A stretch of DNA of 54,127 nucleotides from Rhodoferax sp. (GCA_030685025.1 JAUXWC010000111.1:1-54127); one strand, 5' to 3'; shown: positions 34,686 through 45,470, counted from the stretch's first letter. Numbers and translations are program-made. The notes: generated from the letters alone by a model not told the origin.

Positions 34686-35801
34686 GTGTCTGAACGCTAC
34701 ATCGGGCTGATGTCGGGCACCTCGCTGGACGGGGTGGATGGGGTGCTGGTCGATTTCTCGGGGCTACGCCCGCACGTCCTGGGCCATGTCTGGTGCGAAT
34801 TCTCGCCGCCGTTACGCGAAGAGATGCTGGCCCTCAACCGTAGTGGCGCCGACGAGTTGCACCGCGGCGCCCTGGCCGCCAACGCCTTGGTGCGGGTCTA
34901 CGCCGGGATCGTGGAGGACTTGTTGCGGTCCGCGGGGCTGGATGCAGCTTCAGTTCGCGCCATCGGTGCCCACGGCCAGACCGTGCGCCACCGGCCGGGC
35001 GAATTCGATGGCACCGGTTACACACTGCAAATCAACAACCCCGCCTTGCTGGCCGAACTCACCGGCATTGACGTGGTGGCCGACTTTCGCAGCCGCGATG
35101 TCGCCGCCGGCGGGCAGGGCGCGCCGCTGGTACCGGCGTTCCACCAAGCCGTGTTTGGCGCAGCCGGTGAGCGCGCCGCAGTGCTCAACCTCGGTGGCAT
35201 CGCCAACCTGACCGTGCTGTCTGCCGATCCAGGGGCGCCTGTGTTGGGATTTGACTGTGGTCCCGGCAACGTGCTGCTGGACAGTTGGTGCCTGCGCCAT
35301 CTGGGCCAGCCCTATGACGCCGACGGCGCCTGGGCGGCCAGCGGTCAAGCGCAACCTTCTCTGCTGGAACAGCTTCTGAGTGAACCCTACTTTGCCAAGG
35401 CGCCACCGAAAAGCACCGGCCGTGACCTGTTCAACCTGGACTGGTTGCTCGGCCATCTGACCACCCGAAGCACCTTTACACCAGTGGATGTGCAGGCCAC
35501 GCTAACGGAGCTGACCGCACGCACTTGCGCCACTGATCTGCAGACTCGCGGACCTGGCAGCACGGTACTGCTTGTCTGTGGTGGCGGCGCCCTGAACGGG
35601 CAACTGATGCGCCGCCTGCAAGCCCATCTGCCATCCTGCCGGGTGGAATCTTCGGCCAAGCACGGCTTGCCGCCCTTACAGGTTGAAGCCGTAGCGTTTG
35701 CCTGGCTAGCCCGCAAGACCGCGCGGCGCGAGACCGGCAGCCTGCAAAGCGTCACGGGCGCCTTGGGCGCCCGTGTGTTGGGTTGCTTCTACCCGGCGTA
35801 A
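34686..35801 (+). CDS. anmK: anhydro-N-acetylmuramic acid kinase
   Basis: 371 aa, starting with GTG. The phosphate-binding start is YIGLMSGTSLDGVDGVLVDF; GAHGQTVRHRP, FRSRDVAAGGQGAPLVPAFH and LNLGGIANLT follow as in AnmK. It phosphorylates and opens 1,6-anhydro-MurNAc released from peptidoglycan. It lies downstream of the M23 peptidase in the same direction. Confidence 0.95.
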   Translation: MSERYIGLMSGTSLDGVDGVLVDFSGLRPHVLGHVWCEFSPPLREEMLALNRSGADELHRGALAANALVRVYAGIVEDLLRSAGLDAASVRAIGAHGQTVRHRPGEFDGTGYTLQINNPALLAELTGIDVVADFRSRDVAAGGQGAPLVPAFHQAVFGAAGERAAVLNLGGIANLTVLSADPGAPVLGFDCGPGNVLLDSWCLRHLGQPYDADGAWAASGQAQPSLLEQLLSEPYFAKAPPKSTGRDLFNLDWLLGHLTTRSTFTPVDVQATLTELTARTCATDLQTRGPGSTVLLVCGGGALNGQLMRRLQAHLPSCRVESSAKHGLPPLQVEAVAFAWLARKTARRETGSLQSVTGALGARVLGCFYPA

Positions 35802-35809
35802 CCGGAAGA

Positions 35810-36193
35810 TTACGAGTCCGAGTGGCTGCTCGCTGAGAAGCTGGAGCCGCAACCGCAAGTGGTTTCAGCGTTGGGGTTCTTGATGACGAACTGCGCGCCC
35901 TGCAGGTCTTCCTTGTAATCAATCTCGGCACCAACCAGGTACTGGTAACTCATCGCGTCAATCAACAAGGACACACCGTTCTTGGTCATGGTGGTGTCGT
36001 CTTCGTTGGTGATTTCATCAAAAGTGAACCCGTACTGAAAGCCCGAACACCCGCCGCCTTGCACGAACACGCGCAACTTCAGTTCGGGATTGCCTTCCTC
36101 GGCAATCAGGTCCGCTACCTTGGCCGCGGCACTGTCGGTGAAGAGGATGGGCAAGGGCATTTCTGTCTGGGCAAGGTCTGCAACGGCACTCAT
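35810..36193 (-). CDS. erpA: iron-sulfur cluster insertion protein ErpA
   Basis: 127 aa A-type carrier. The three cluster cysteines are in [11 protein letters not shown] and TTCGCGSSF. The N-terminus is longer than in the minimal family. ErpA delivers [4Fe-4S] clusters to apoproteins. It is convergent with anmK, eight bases apart. Confidence 0.95.
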   Translation of the reverse strand: MSAVADLAQTEMPLPILFTDSAAAKVADLIAEEGNPELKLRVFVQGGGCSGFQYGFTFDEITNEDDTTMTKNGVSLLIDAMSYQYLVGAEIDYKEDLQGAQFVIKNPNAETTCGCGSSFSASSHSDS

Positions 36194-36252
36194 GAAGGCC
36201 TCCGATTCAATGGAATGGGGGTAATACTACAGCAAATCCGTCAACCATTGTG

Positions 36253-36648
36253 TCAGGCGTTATTTGCAGCCAGCTTCAGCGCGGGCTTTTCCTCGCCAGC
36301 CACCAGCGGCCGCAACTGGCCCGCAATCAAGGCCCCCTGGTGCATCTCCAGGGCCGAGTACCGAACGTTCCCCTCGATGCGGGCCTTGGGCTGCAATTCC
36401 AGCATCAGCTTGGCATGCACGTCACCCGTAACGGTCCCATTGATGATGATGTGGTCGGCATGGATCTCGCCAACCACCGAGGCGGTTTCGGATATCACCA
36501 GAATGCTGGGCATCTCGGGGTTCGCATAGATGTTGCCCTTGATCGCCCCGTCAACGCGCAGGCCATCGCTGAAAGTGAAATTGCCATCGATCTGGCTACC
36601 CTCGGCAATCAGGCTCTTGATGGGGGGTTGTTTCTTCTTGTTGAACAC
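36253..36648 (-). CDS. bactofilin family protein
   Basis: 131 aa, starting with GTG. A short basic N-terminus (MFNKKKQPP) precedes the bactofilin beta-helix core with repeats such as IDGNFTFSDGLRVDGAIKGNI, VVGEIHADHIIINGTVTGDV and LQPKARIEGNVRYS. It would polymerise into cytoskeletal filaments near the membrane. The palindromic element copy 8 begins just upstream of its purine-rich start site. Confidence 0.92.
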   Translation of the reverse strand: MFNKKKQPPIKSLIAEGSQIDGNFTFSDGLRVDGAIKGNIYANPEMPSILVISETASVVGEIHADHIIINGTVTGDVHAKLMLELQPKARIEGNVRYSALEMHQGALIAGQLRPLVAGEEKPALKLAANNA

Positions 36649-36659
36649 GGAGACTCTCT

Positions 36660-36700
36660 AATCAGTTGGGGACAAAGCTAAAGGTCTGTCCCACAAGACC
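36660..36700 (+). repeat. dispersed palindromic element, copy 8 (short loop)
   Basis: AATCAGTTGGGGACAAAGC followed by TAAAG and GTCTGTCCCACAAGA: a diverged version of copies 1 and 2 with the same short loop. Read on the minus strand, its left end (CTGATTAG) runs into the AGAG before the bactofilin start. Confidence 0.75.
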
Positions 36701-36717
36701 CTCGAATATGCGGCAGT

Positions 36718-37446
36718 TTACAGCTTGATTGTTTGCGTGGCTTTGGTCACCTGCCCGTCCATCACCTTGGCAGAAACCGACTTGACGACGGTATGCAGGG
36801 GGAGCTCGAAAGCACCCTCCATCCGCCCATACTGGCGCAACGTAATGGCCTGTGCCCCGGACGGCAATGCCCCGGTCCAAGGTCTTCCATTCTGCACGCC
36901 ATTGAAGATCAGTTCAAGTCGCCCCTGGAACTCCGGTGCATTCTTGACCGCCTGAATGACCAGAACCTGCCATCTCAATTCGCGCCCGTTCTTGACTTCA
37001 GCCTGCAGACCCCGAATGGACATGCCTTGAGCGCCCGAGCTGGGAATCAGCCGCTCAAAGAACCCCAGGTCATCGCGAAGCGAACGGTTCTCAGCCGCAA
37101 GCTGTTTGTTAAGTGTCAACAGGCGCTCTTGCGACGCCTTTTCTGCAGTGAGCTCAGTGCCGGCCGTATTGGCGATAGACTGCGCCTTGTCCCGTGCCGC
37201 CTGCAAGGCCGTCACCTCGGTACGCATGGCCGCGAGCTGCGTGCGCAGTTGCCCCAGTTCCTCCTTGGTGCCCCGATCCAGACCGGCAATGTCCTTGCCG
37301 AACTCAAAGGCCCACAGACCAATGGCGGCCGAGAAGCCCAAGACGATGGCCAAAACCGCCCAACGAAACGGCCAGGGCAACGCGCTGCGCACCGCCATGC
37401 GCGGTGCGCTGATGGTCAAACGGCGTCGAAGCAATCGGAATCGCAT
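36718..37446 (-). CDS. DUF6776 family single-pass coiled-coil membrane protein
   Basis: 242 aa. One transmembrane helix near residues 28-48 (WAVLAIVLGFSAAIGLWAF), a long coiled coil (about 60-125, ELGQLRTQLAAMRTEVTALQ), then a compact beta-rich domain. This matches proteins annotated DUF6776 that sit beside bactofilin genes in Burkholderiales. The role is unknown; proximity suggests a link to the bactofilin. Confidence 0.78.
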   Translation of the reverse strand: MRFRLLRRRLTISAPRMAVRSALPWPFRWAVLAIVLGFSAAIGLWAFEFGKDIAGLDRGTKEELGQLRTQLAAMRTEVTALQAARDKAQSIANTAGTELTAEKASQERLLTLNKQLAAENRSLRDDLGFFERLIPSSGAQGMSIRGLQAEVKNGRELRWQVLVIQAVKNAPEFQGRLELIFNGVQNGRPWTGALPSGAQAITLRQYGRMEGAFELPLHTVVKSVSAKVMDGQVTKATQTIKL

Positions 37447-37547
37447 GGAGCGCAGAGTCTAGCAGCCAACATGAAGAAAGCCGCCAGGATTGACGCCGGG
37501 CGGCTTCTTGACTTGCAACACTTTGTGCCGCGCGGCGGTAGCGTGAA

Positions 37548-37940
37548 TTAACGCTTGCTGAACTGCTTACGGCGACGGGCACCGTGCAAACCAACCTTCT
37601 TACGCTCCACTTCGCGCGCATCGCGCGTCACGAATCCGGCCTTGCTCAGCTCAGGCTTGAGCGTGGCATCGTAGTCGATCAGGGCACGCGTGATACCGTG
37701 ACGCACCGCGCCAGCCTGGCCCGACTCGCCACCACCAGCCACATTGACCATGACGTCAAAGGTCTCGGCATGGTTGGTCAGCAGCAGGGGTTGCTTGCAG
37801 ATCATGATGGACGTTGCACGGCCAAAGAAGTTTTCAATAGCCTTGCCATTGACGACGATTTGGCCGGAGCCTTTTTTCAGAAACACGCGGGCGACGCTGG
37901 ATTTGCGACGGCCGGTGCCATTGTTCCAATCACCAATCAT
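37548..37940 (-). CDS. rpsI: 30S ribosomal protein S9
   Basis: 130 aa. [20 protein letters not shown] at the start, [19 protein letters not shown] in the middle and the C-terminal [11 protein letters not shown] tail that reaches the P-site tRNA. Start and rplM stop overlap by four bases, the usual rplM-rpsI pair. Confidence 0.98.
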   Translation of the reverse strand: MIGDWNNGTGRRKSSVARVFLKKGSGQIVVNGKAIENFFGRATSIMICKQPLLLTNHAETFDVMVNVAGGGESGQAGAVRHGITRALIDYDATLKPELSKAGFVTRDAREVERKKVGLHGARRRKQFSKR

Positions 37941-38407
37941 TTGGCTGACTCCCTTTTAACGGCATCGGGGGAAATACCTGGGATTTCCAGGACTTTCGGC
38001 TGCTGGGCAGTGTGCGGGTGCTCCGCACCGCCATACACCTTGAGCTTCTTGATCATCGCGTAGCCCAGGGGACCCTTGGGCAGCATGCCTTTGACGGCTT
38101 TTTCCAAAGCACGGCCAGGGAACTTGCTTTGCATGTCGCGGAAATTGGTGCTGGAAATGCCGCCGGGGTAACCCGAGTGGCGGTAATACACCTTGTCCAG
38201 CGACTTGGCGCCAGTGACGCGCAGTTGGGCTGCATTGGTGACGATGATGAAATCGCCGGTATCGACGTGAGGCGTGTAAATGGCCTTGTGTTTGCCGCGC
38301 AAACGGAGAGCAACTTCGCTGGCTACTCGTCCGAGGACCTTGTCGGTCGCGTCAATCACAAACCACTCGTGCACGACCTCAGCGGGTTTTGCGCTGAAAG
38401 TTGACAT
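37937..38407 (-). CDS. rplM: 50S ribosomal protein L13
   Basis: 156 aa. [41 protein letters not shown] and the [19 protein letters not shown] block identify L13. The C-terminus is slightly extended over the common 142-residue form. A promoter with near-consensus elements and a structured leader lie upstream. Confidence 0.98.
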   Translation of the reverse strand: MSTFSAKPAEVVHEWFVIDATDKVLGRVASEVALRLRGKHKAIYTPHVDTGDFIIVTNAAQLRVTGAKSLDKVYYRHSGYPGGISSTNFRDMQSKFPGRALEKAVKGMLPKGPLGYAMIKKLKVYGGAEHPHTAQQPKVLEIPGISPDAVKRESAK

Positions 38408-38549
38408 GAGATTTCTCTTTTAAAGGAGGGTTTGGCTAACCTACGGGGTTAGCTTCCGTGTCGCTCTTTTCCACGGTCGGCGTTCCTCTGATGGGAATCT
38501 CTTAGGTGGGGTTTCAAGCTTCCCCGCGGAGCCACAAAGCGCTGAGAAG
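38408..38549 (-). promoter_or_regulatory. rplM-rpsI leader with hairpin
   Basis: About 140 bases of untranslated leader by the predicted start site. A perfect 7-bp hairpin GCTAACC/GGTTAGC with a 5-nt loop (38435-38453) lies about 30 bases ahead of the rplM start. L13 leaders in other bacteria mediate autoregulation, so this is a candidate site for the same role; no match to a known leader family was tested. Confidence 0.4.
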
Positions 38550-38555
38550 CCTTCT

Positions 38556-38584
38556 ATTATACAAAGCCCGCATCATGGCGTCAA
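38556..38584 (-). promoter_or_regulatory. sigma-70 promoter of rplM-rpsI
   Basis: On the minus strand TTGACG (38584-38579) and TATAAT (38561-38556) are separated by exactly 17 bases, with TG one base before the -10. This is the best promoter match in the window and fits a ribosomal protein operon. Confidence 0.85.
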
Positions 38585-38638
38585 AACTGAGCCGCCAACT
38601 GAGCCGCCAACGCGTGTCGGTGCGCCAGGACGCCTGCA

Positions 38639-40087
38639 TCAGGGATCGACCCGTTCTCGCTGGCGCGCGGACCGTCTTCGATCTTCCACGCAGACCGCCA
38701 ATGGGGCGAACTGTGGCTTCTGGCACGCCCGATGAATGCACATCGGGCGGGTCAGAAAACTGCGGTCGGCGCACAAGGCGACCGGTCCGGCACGGCTGGA
38801 GTCGGCCGCACTGGCCGCACTGGCCGGCGTGGCTGCACGGGGGCTTGCCGTCGGCCGGGCAAGCGATGGCTTCGCGGTGACATCCGGTTCACCGGACCCG
38901 GTCCGCGCATTCCAAGCCAGCCAACCCGTCGCCAACAGCGCCACCCCCAGCACCATAACGCCGAACCTCTTCCTTGCGCCAACGCTCGCTGGGGCGTTGG
39001 TCCCGACAGCGCCCGGCTGTGCCACCGTCAGTTCGAGGTCGGTCGCGGCAACCGTCGGCGCGGACGGGGCAGCATCCGCAGTGGGCTCGTCCTTGAGCAC
39101 CCGCCCAAGTTCAGCGCGCCAATCGAACCTCATCATGTCGCCGGGCGGGCCCAGCCGCATTTCCTGGGCGAAGACATTGATACTCTGCGGCCGGTCCCCA
39201 GGCTGAATCGCCAGGGCGTGCCCGATCGCGGCCACGAAGTCAGCCGAATACGACTGCCCAAAGTGCTCCTGCACGGTGGCGGCCACCCTTGCAATGGGGG
39301 GCATTCGGTCAACCAGGACCCGAAATGTGGCCGGCAACGGCGGCTCATTACACAGGCACCCATGCACCACCGCAGCCAGCGCGTAAAGGTCGGTCCAGGG
39401 CCCCTGGATCAGGTCGGCCGCGTCGGCGTATTGCTCAATCGGCGCGTAGTTCACCTTGAGGACGGCGGTATGCTTCTTGTTTGCATCAAGCACCGCCCGG
39501 CGGGCCGAGCCCAGGTCCAGCAAAACCGGTGGGCCGGTATTCTGCAAGAAGATGTTGTCCGGCGAGACGTCGCGGTGCAGCAGATTGTTGTCATGCAATA
39601 GCTTCAGCGCGCCCAGCAGCGACCACAAGACCTTGCGCAACCAGGCTTCCGGCGGCGGGCTCGGCATCTGCCCGCGCGCCTGCTTGAGCGTCATACCCAG
39701 GTACAAGGGCATCGCCATGTAGGCAGTGTTGTTCGCCTCCCAAAACCGGTAGACCTTGACCAGCGACGGGTGATCAAACTGCGCCAGCAAGCGGGCTTCG
39801 GCCACGAATGAGGTCAATCCGGCGAAATACGTCGACTGGTCGACAGAGGATCGGACCGACAGCGCGGTTCCAAGCACGCGGCTGGCGAGCGCTGCCGGCA
39901 TGTATTCCTTGATCGCCACGGTTCGGTGCAGAGAATGGTCGTAGGCACCATAAACCATGCCGAAGCCACCGACCCCCAGCAGACCCAGAATTTCAAACTC
40001 GCCCAGCAGGGTCCCTTGAGGCAAGCCATCAACATGGATGACGTTGGTCTCCAGGAATTCTGGTGCCTGGCGGCTCAAAGTGTTCAT
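38639..40087 (-). CDS. membrane-anchored Ser/Thr protein kinase
   Basis: 482 aa. The kinase domain (about residues 28-295) shows LLGVGGFGMVYGAYD (Gly loop), VAIKEYMP (Lys), LHRDVSPDNIFLQ (catalytic loop) and LLDLGSAR in place of DFG. After a Pro/Ala linker comes one membrane helix (FGVMVLGVALLATGWLAW) and a short tail with several Cys that would face the periplasm. It is a PknB-like receptor kinase without PASTA domains. The start at 40087 is chosen because the frame upstream is antisense to rlmJ. No cognate phosphatase is seen nearby. Confidence 0.88.
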   Translation of the reverse strand: MNTLSRQAPEFLETNVIHVDGLPQGTLLGEFEILGLLGVGGFGMVYGAYDHSLHRTVAIKEYMPAALASRVLGTALSVRSSVDQSTYFAGLTSFVAEARLLAQFDHPSLVKVYRFWEANNTAYMAMPLYLGMTLKQARGQMPSPPPEAWLRKVLWSLLGALKLLHDNNLLHRDVSPDNIFLQNTGPPVLLDLGSARRAVLDANKKHTAVLKVNYAPIEQYADAADLIQGPWTDLYALAAVVHGCLCNEPPLPATFRVLVDRMPPIARVAATVQEHFGQSYSADFVAAIGHALAIQPGDRPQSINVFAQEMRLGPPGDMMRFDWRAELGRVLKDEPTADAAPSAPTVAATDLELTVAQPGAVGTNAPASVGARKRFGVMVLGVALLATGWLAWNARTGSGEPDVTAKPSLARPTASPRAATPASAASAADSSRAGPVALCADRSFLTRPMCIHRACQKPQFAPLAVCVEDRRRSARQRERVDP

Positions 40088-40195
40088 GCAGACAGACTCT
40101 TGCGTGGATGTGTCACTGCATTGTGCGCGAACCCCGCGTCTGTGCAAGCACCAACAAAGCAGCGGTTCTGCCGCCAGCTTCGTTAATATCGGGGC

Positions 40196-41137
40196 ATGTT
40201 CAGTTACCGCCACGCATTTCATGCCGGCAACCACGCCGACGTGCTCAAGCACACCGCGCTGATGGCCATCCTCCAGCACCTGACCCAGAAGGACACCGCG
40301 CTGCTGGTGGTGGACACCCACGCCGGAGCGGGGCTGTACCGGCTGGATGGCGACTACGCGCAGACCAGCGGTGAGGCCGACGAAGGGCTGTTGCGCCTGA
40401 CCGCCAAACCGGCAGCTTCCCCCGCGCCTGGCAAGAAGCCGCCCGCTGGCGGCGCGTCCAAGGCGGCAACCGCCGAACGCGCCCCGGCGCTGCAGGCCTA
40501 CCTGGACATGGTCGGCAGTTTCAACGCCAAAGGCCGTCACCGGGTGTATCCCGGCTCGCCCTTCATCATCCACCAGTTGCTGCGCGAACAAGACCGGCTC
40601 AAACTGTTCGAGTTGCACCCGACCGACGCCCGCACCCTGTTGGCCAACATTGGACAACTGAATGCCGGGCGACAGATCGAGGTCTTCGACCAGGATGGTT
40701 TTGAAGGCCTGAAGAAGTTCTTGCCACCACCCTCGCGGCGCGCGCTGGTGCTGTGCGACCCGAGTTATGAAATCAAGAGCGACTACCCACGTGTGGTGGC
40801 CATGGTGAGTGAGGCGCTGCAGCGCTTTGCCACCGGAACCTACATGGTTTGGTACCCACTGATTCCGCGACCTGAGTCGCATGACTTGCCGCGCAAACTC
40901 AAGAACCTGGCCATTAAGGCCGGCAAGGGCTGGCTCAACGCCAGTCTGAATATCAAGTCCAACAAGCTGGGCAAAGACGCCGCCGGCGAAGTGGTACGTC
41001 CGGGCCTCAGCGCCAGCGGCATCTTTGTGATCAACCCGCCTCACACCCTGAAAGCCGCGCTAAAAGAGGCGCTGCCACAAATGGTGGCGTTGCTGGGCCA
41101 GGACCAACACGCCTCGTTTGAGCTGGAGTCCGGCTAG
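40196..41137 (+). CDS. rlmJ: 23S rRNA (adenine2030-N6)-methyltransferase RlmJ
   Basis: 313 aa. MFSYRHAFHAGNHADVLKH is diagnostic; the SAM site is VVDTHAGAGLYRL and the catalytic motif DPSYEIK replaces the more common DPPYE. A Pro/Ala/Lys-rich insertion at about residues 78-98 makes it longer than E. coli RlmJ. It overlaps metF by four bases tail to tail and is divergent from the kinase gene. Confidence 0.93.
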   Translation: MFSYRHAFHAGNHADVLKHTALMAILQHLTQKDTALLVVDTHAGAGLYRLDGDYAQTSGEADEGLLRLTAKPAASPAPGKKPPAGGASKAATAERAPALQAYLDMVGSFNAKGRHRVYPGSPFIIHQLLREQDRLKLFELHPTDARTLLANIGQLNAGRQIEVFDQDGFEGLKKFLPPPSRRALVLCDPSYEIKSDYPRVVAMVSEALQRFATGTYMVWYPLIPRPESHDLPRKLKNLAIKAGKGWLNASLNIKSNKLGKDAAGEVVRPGLSASGIFVINPPHTLKAALKEALPQMVALLGQDQHASFELESG

Positions 41138-41976
41138 AGCCCCAAGCGCCGGCAGATCTCCAGTGTCGCGGCGCTCTGATTCATGCTGTAGAAGTGCAGA
41201 CCGGACGCGCCACCGGCGCGCAACTGCTCACACAAGGCGGTGACCACATCCAAGCCGAAGGCCTTGATCGACGCCGAGTCGTCGCCAAACGATTGCAGGC
41301 GCAAGCGAATCCAGCGCGGAATCTCGGCGCCACAGGCATCGCTGAAACGCATCAACTGCGTCGAGCTGGTGATGGGCATGATGCCGGGCACCACGGGCAC
41401 CTGCAGTCCCAGCGCGTCAGCATCTTCCACAAAACGGAAGTAGGCGTCGACGTTGTAGAAGTACTGGGTGATCGCCGAGTTGGCTCCGGCGCGCACCTTG
41501 GCTGCAAAGGCCTGCAGGTCCGATGCCGGTGACTTGGCCTGCGGATGCACTTCCGGGTAAGCCGCCACCTCAATGCGGAAGTCGTCACCGGTTTCTTGCC
41601 GGATGAAGGCCACCAAGTCACTGGCGTACTGGAACTCGCCGCCGGTGCCGTAGCCGCTGGGCAAGTCCCCCCGCAAGGCCACCAGGCGTTTCACGCCCAT
41701 GGCACCCAAGATGGCCAGTTGCTCGCGCACGCCCGCGCGGGTCGCGCCGATGCACGAGAAGTGCGACGCGGCATCGACACCCTCGGCCAAAATGTCGCGC
41801 ACGGCGGCGAACGTGCCCTCCTGCGTGGAGCCACCGGCGCCAAAGGTCACCGAGCAAAACTCTGGCTGGAGGGTGTACAACTGCTGGCGCACCTGGCGCA
41901 GCTTCTCCACGCCCTCGGGGGTCTTGGGCGGAAAGAACTCGATGCTGATGGGCAATGTGTCGGCCTGCGACCTCAT
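41134..41976 (-). CDS. metF: methylenetetrahydrofolate reductase
   Basis: 280 aa flavoprotein TIM barrel. SIEFFPPKTPEG at the start with the catalytic Glu, then FCSVTFGAGGSTQEGT, HFSCIGATRAGVREQL, LRGDLP and AAYPEVHPQA. It makes 5-methyltetrahydrofolate for methionine synthase. The start 41976 overlaps the tlyA stop by four bases; the longer frame upstream is antisense to nothing conserved and lacks support. Last gene of the methyl-cycle operon. Confidence 0.96.
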   Translation of the reverse strand: MRSQADTLPISIEFFPPKTPEGVEKLRQVRQQLYTLQPEFCSVTFGAGGSTQEGTFAAVRDILAEGVDAASHFSCIGATRAGVREQLAILGAMGVKRLVALRGDLPSGYGTGGEFQYASDLVAFIRQETGDDFRIEVAAYPEVHPQAKSPASDLQAFAAKVRAGANSAITQYFYNVDAYFRFVEDADALGLQVPVVPGIMPITSSTQLMRFSDACGAEIPRWIRLRLQSFGDDSASIKAFGLDVVTALCEQLRAGGASGLHFYSMNQSAATLEICRRLGL

Positions 41977-42817
41977 GGGATGACCCCTTGTGGTTTCTCG
42001 GCGAAAACGAAAAACTCGCGATTGCCATCGCCCCCCAGAATGGGGCTCTCGTACCAGCCCTGAACGCTCAGGCCCAATTCGGCGTAGCAACCGCGAATCC
42101 GCTGTTCGACTTCCGCATACAGGTTGTCATCGCGCACGATGCCACCCTTGCCAACCTGGCCGGGCTGTAACTCGAACTGGGGTTTGACCAGCATCAGCAC
42201 GGCGCCGCCAGCGCGCAGGAAGGGCACGCAGGCCGGCAATACCAGTGTCTGCGAAATAAAGGCCAGGTCACCAACGATGAGGTCGAAGTCGACCGCTGGG
42301 GCCAAGCCCTGCGGGTCACCCACCGAATCGGCAGCGTCGCCCTCGCTGGACAGCTCGTCGGCGCCGGTCGCGGTGAAGTTCTCGGCATCCAGATAACGTG
42401 CGTTGACACCTTCCAGCGCCAGCACCCGGGCATCCTGCCGCAACTGAGGGTGCAATTGTCCGGAGCCGACATCGACGCCAACCACCCGCGTGGCACCGTG
42501 CTGGAGCAGGCAGTCGGTGAAGCCACCGGTGGACTGCCCCAGGTCGAGGCAGGTCTTGCCGGTGACGACCAGACCACTCTTGAGCAGAGCGCCTTCCAGC
42601 TTGAGCCCGCCGCGCGAGACGTAGCGCGCCTCACTGCTGTCGAGCAACTCGATCTGCGCGTCCTCGGGCAGCTCGTCGCTGTTCTTGCCGATGCGCTTGT
42701 AGGCGCTGGCCGGCAGGGCAGTCTGCTCACGCCACTGCACGCCAGCGCTAATCAGGCGTTGCGCTTGTGAGCGTGAGCTGGCCAGGCCGCGCTGCAGCAG
42801 CAGTTGGTCGGCGCGCA

Positions 42818-42818
<1 letters not shown>
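41973..42818 (-). CDS. tlyA: TlyA-family rRNA methyltransferase
   Basis: 281 aa. An S4 RNA-binding N-terminus (RADQLLLQRGLASSRSQAQRL) joins an FtsJ/RrmJ-like methyltransferase with CLDLGQSTGGFTDCLLQHGA, VGVDVGSGQL, LIVGDLAFIS and LVKPQFEL. TlyA methylates ribose in 16S/23S rRNA; members near ahcY may simply share SAM metabolism. ATG 42818 overlaps the ahcY stop by one base (TGATG). Confidence 0.87.
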
Positions 42819-44260
<1,442 letters not shown>

Positions 44261-44345
44261 AGCATCTCCTTGGTTGATTCAATACGGTTTGACCAACCAC
44301 TGACTGCCAGGTGACTTGGAAACAAGGCTCACCAACCAGTACAGT

Positions 44346-44439
44346 GGGTGAGCGCCGTTGGTGCGGTGAATGGCCCTGATTGGGTCAACCACGCTGTCCG
44401 AGCCTCGTTCACGGATGGGTGAACTGCAGCGCTCCTCGG
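44346..44439 (-). promoter_or_regulatory. S-adenosylhomocysteine (SAH) riboswitch
   Basis: On the minus strand the conserved core is readable: CCGAGGAGCGCTGC, then GAGGCTCGG closing the first stem, and CAACGGCGCTCACCC, whose GCGCTC pairs back with GAGCGC. This matches the SAH riboswitch layout found before ahcY in Proteobacteria. Downstream, GGTGAGC (from 44333) is complementary to GCTCACC at the riboswitch end (from 44353), an alternative hairpin that could be the switching platform. High SAH would raise expression of ahcY-tlyA-metF. Confidence 0.88.
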
Positions 44440-44447
44440 AAGACGCG

Positions 44448-44453
44448 ATTATA
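44448..44453 (-). promoter_or_regulatory. probable -10 element of the ahcY operon
   Basis: TATAAT on the minus strand about eight bases ahead of the first riboswitch base. A matching -35 is weak (GCGACA at a 19-base spacing). Confidence 0.6.
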
Positions 44454-44603
44454 CGAAGGTGCACGCCGCGTGTGTCGCGTGGGTGGCAGACCACGGTGAC
44501 GCCAGGCCGGATACTGGCGGGCCCGAACCGGGGGTTTTGTCAGTGGTAGGCTCCGGTTTGCCCCCCCTTCAGGGGAAGTTGCGTTGGGAGGAGTGCAACT
44601 CCT

Positions 44604-44637
44604 TTCAACCGTCGCCCGAACGGGCGTGGATTGAAAC
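44604..44637 (+). repeat. solitary CRISPR-repeat-like sequence
   Basis: The stretch contains CGTCGCCCGAACGGGCG followed by TGGATTGAAAC, the stem and the 3' handle typical of type I-C and related CRISPR repeats. Only one copy is seen, so it is not an array, and no cas gene is nearby. It ends exactly at the ATG of the next gene. Confidence 0.55.
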
Positions 44638-45423
44638 ATGGACATACGAAACAAAGTAGCCATCGTCACGGGTGGCGCCAGCGGTATTGGTCGCAGCATC
44701 GCGCAACGCTTTGCGGCCGACGGCGCGCGTGCCGTGGTGGTGGCCGATGTCAACCTTGAGCGCGCCGAAGAAGTGGCGCGCGACATCAAGGGTCTGGCGG
44801 TGCGCTGCGACGTGAGCCAGGAGGCCGACATCCAGGCCCTGGTGAGCACGACGCGCCAACACTACGGGCAGGTGGACGCCTATGTCTCCAACGCCGGCAT
44901 TTTGGGGCGCATGGGTGGCTTCGAGCTGGAAGACCCGTTGTGGGACGCCATGTGGCAGATCCACGCCATGGCCCACGTGTGGGCGGCGCGCGCGGTGGTG
45001 CCCGAAATGGTGGCCAGGGGTGAAGGCTTCTTCATGGTTACCGCCTCTGCCGCCGGGCTGCTGACCATCGTCGAGTCCGCGCCCTATGCGGTCACCAAAC
45101 ACGCGGCGGTGGCGTTTGCCGAATGGCTGCGCATCGCCTATGGCCGCAAGGGCCTGCGCGTGTCCTGCCTGTGCCCGCAGTCGGTCCGCACGGACATGGT
45201 CACCGGCGACGGTGGCTCGGCCTCGCATGACGGCATCATCTCGCCCGAGCAGGTGGCACAAGACGTGGTTGACACCCTGCGAGACGAGAAGTTTCTGGTG
45301 CTGCCACACCCCGAGGTGGCGCAGTACTTCCGCAACAAAGGGCAGGACTACGAGCGCTGGATCGGCGGCATGCAAAAGATGCACGCTCGCCACGCCGAGC
45401 CGGATCGCGATCAGGAACGCTGA
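44638..45423 (+). CDS. short-chain dehydrogenase/reductase
   Basis: 261 aa classical SDR: cofactor loop VTGGASGIGRSIA, VADVN (acidic residue, suggests NAD), NAG in VSNAGILG, and the catalytic YAVTK preceded by Ser in MVTASAAGLL. The substrate is unknown. There is no usual Shine-Dalgarno: the bases before the ATG are the handle of the CRISPR-repeat-like sequence, with only GGATTGA at a suitable distance. Confidence 0.85.
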   Translation: MDIRNKVAIVTGGASGIGRSIAQRFAADGARAVVVADVNLERAEEVARDIKGLAVRCDVSQEADIQALVSTTRQHYGQVDAYVSNAGILGRMGGFELEDPLWDAMWQIHAMAHVWAARAVVPEMVARGEGFFMVTASAAGLLTIVESAPYAVTKHAAVAFAEWLRIAYGRKGLRVSCLCPQSVRTDMVTGDGGSASHDGIISPEQVAQDVVDTLRDEKFLVLPHPEVAQYFRNKGQDYERWIGGMQKMHARHAEPDRDQER

Positions 45424-45470
45424 CAGCGTTCGTTGATGCTGGTGGATGGTGGAATCCCTGTTTTCTTGCG

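Noticed and set aside
40088-41044. N-terminal extension of the Ser/Thr kinase to about 800 residues
   Set aside because: The extra part is antisense to rlmJ and low-complexity; the kinase has a good start at 40087.
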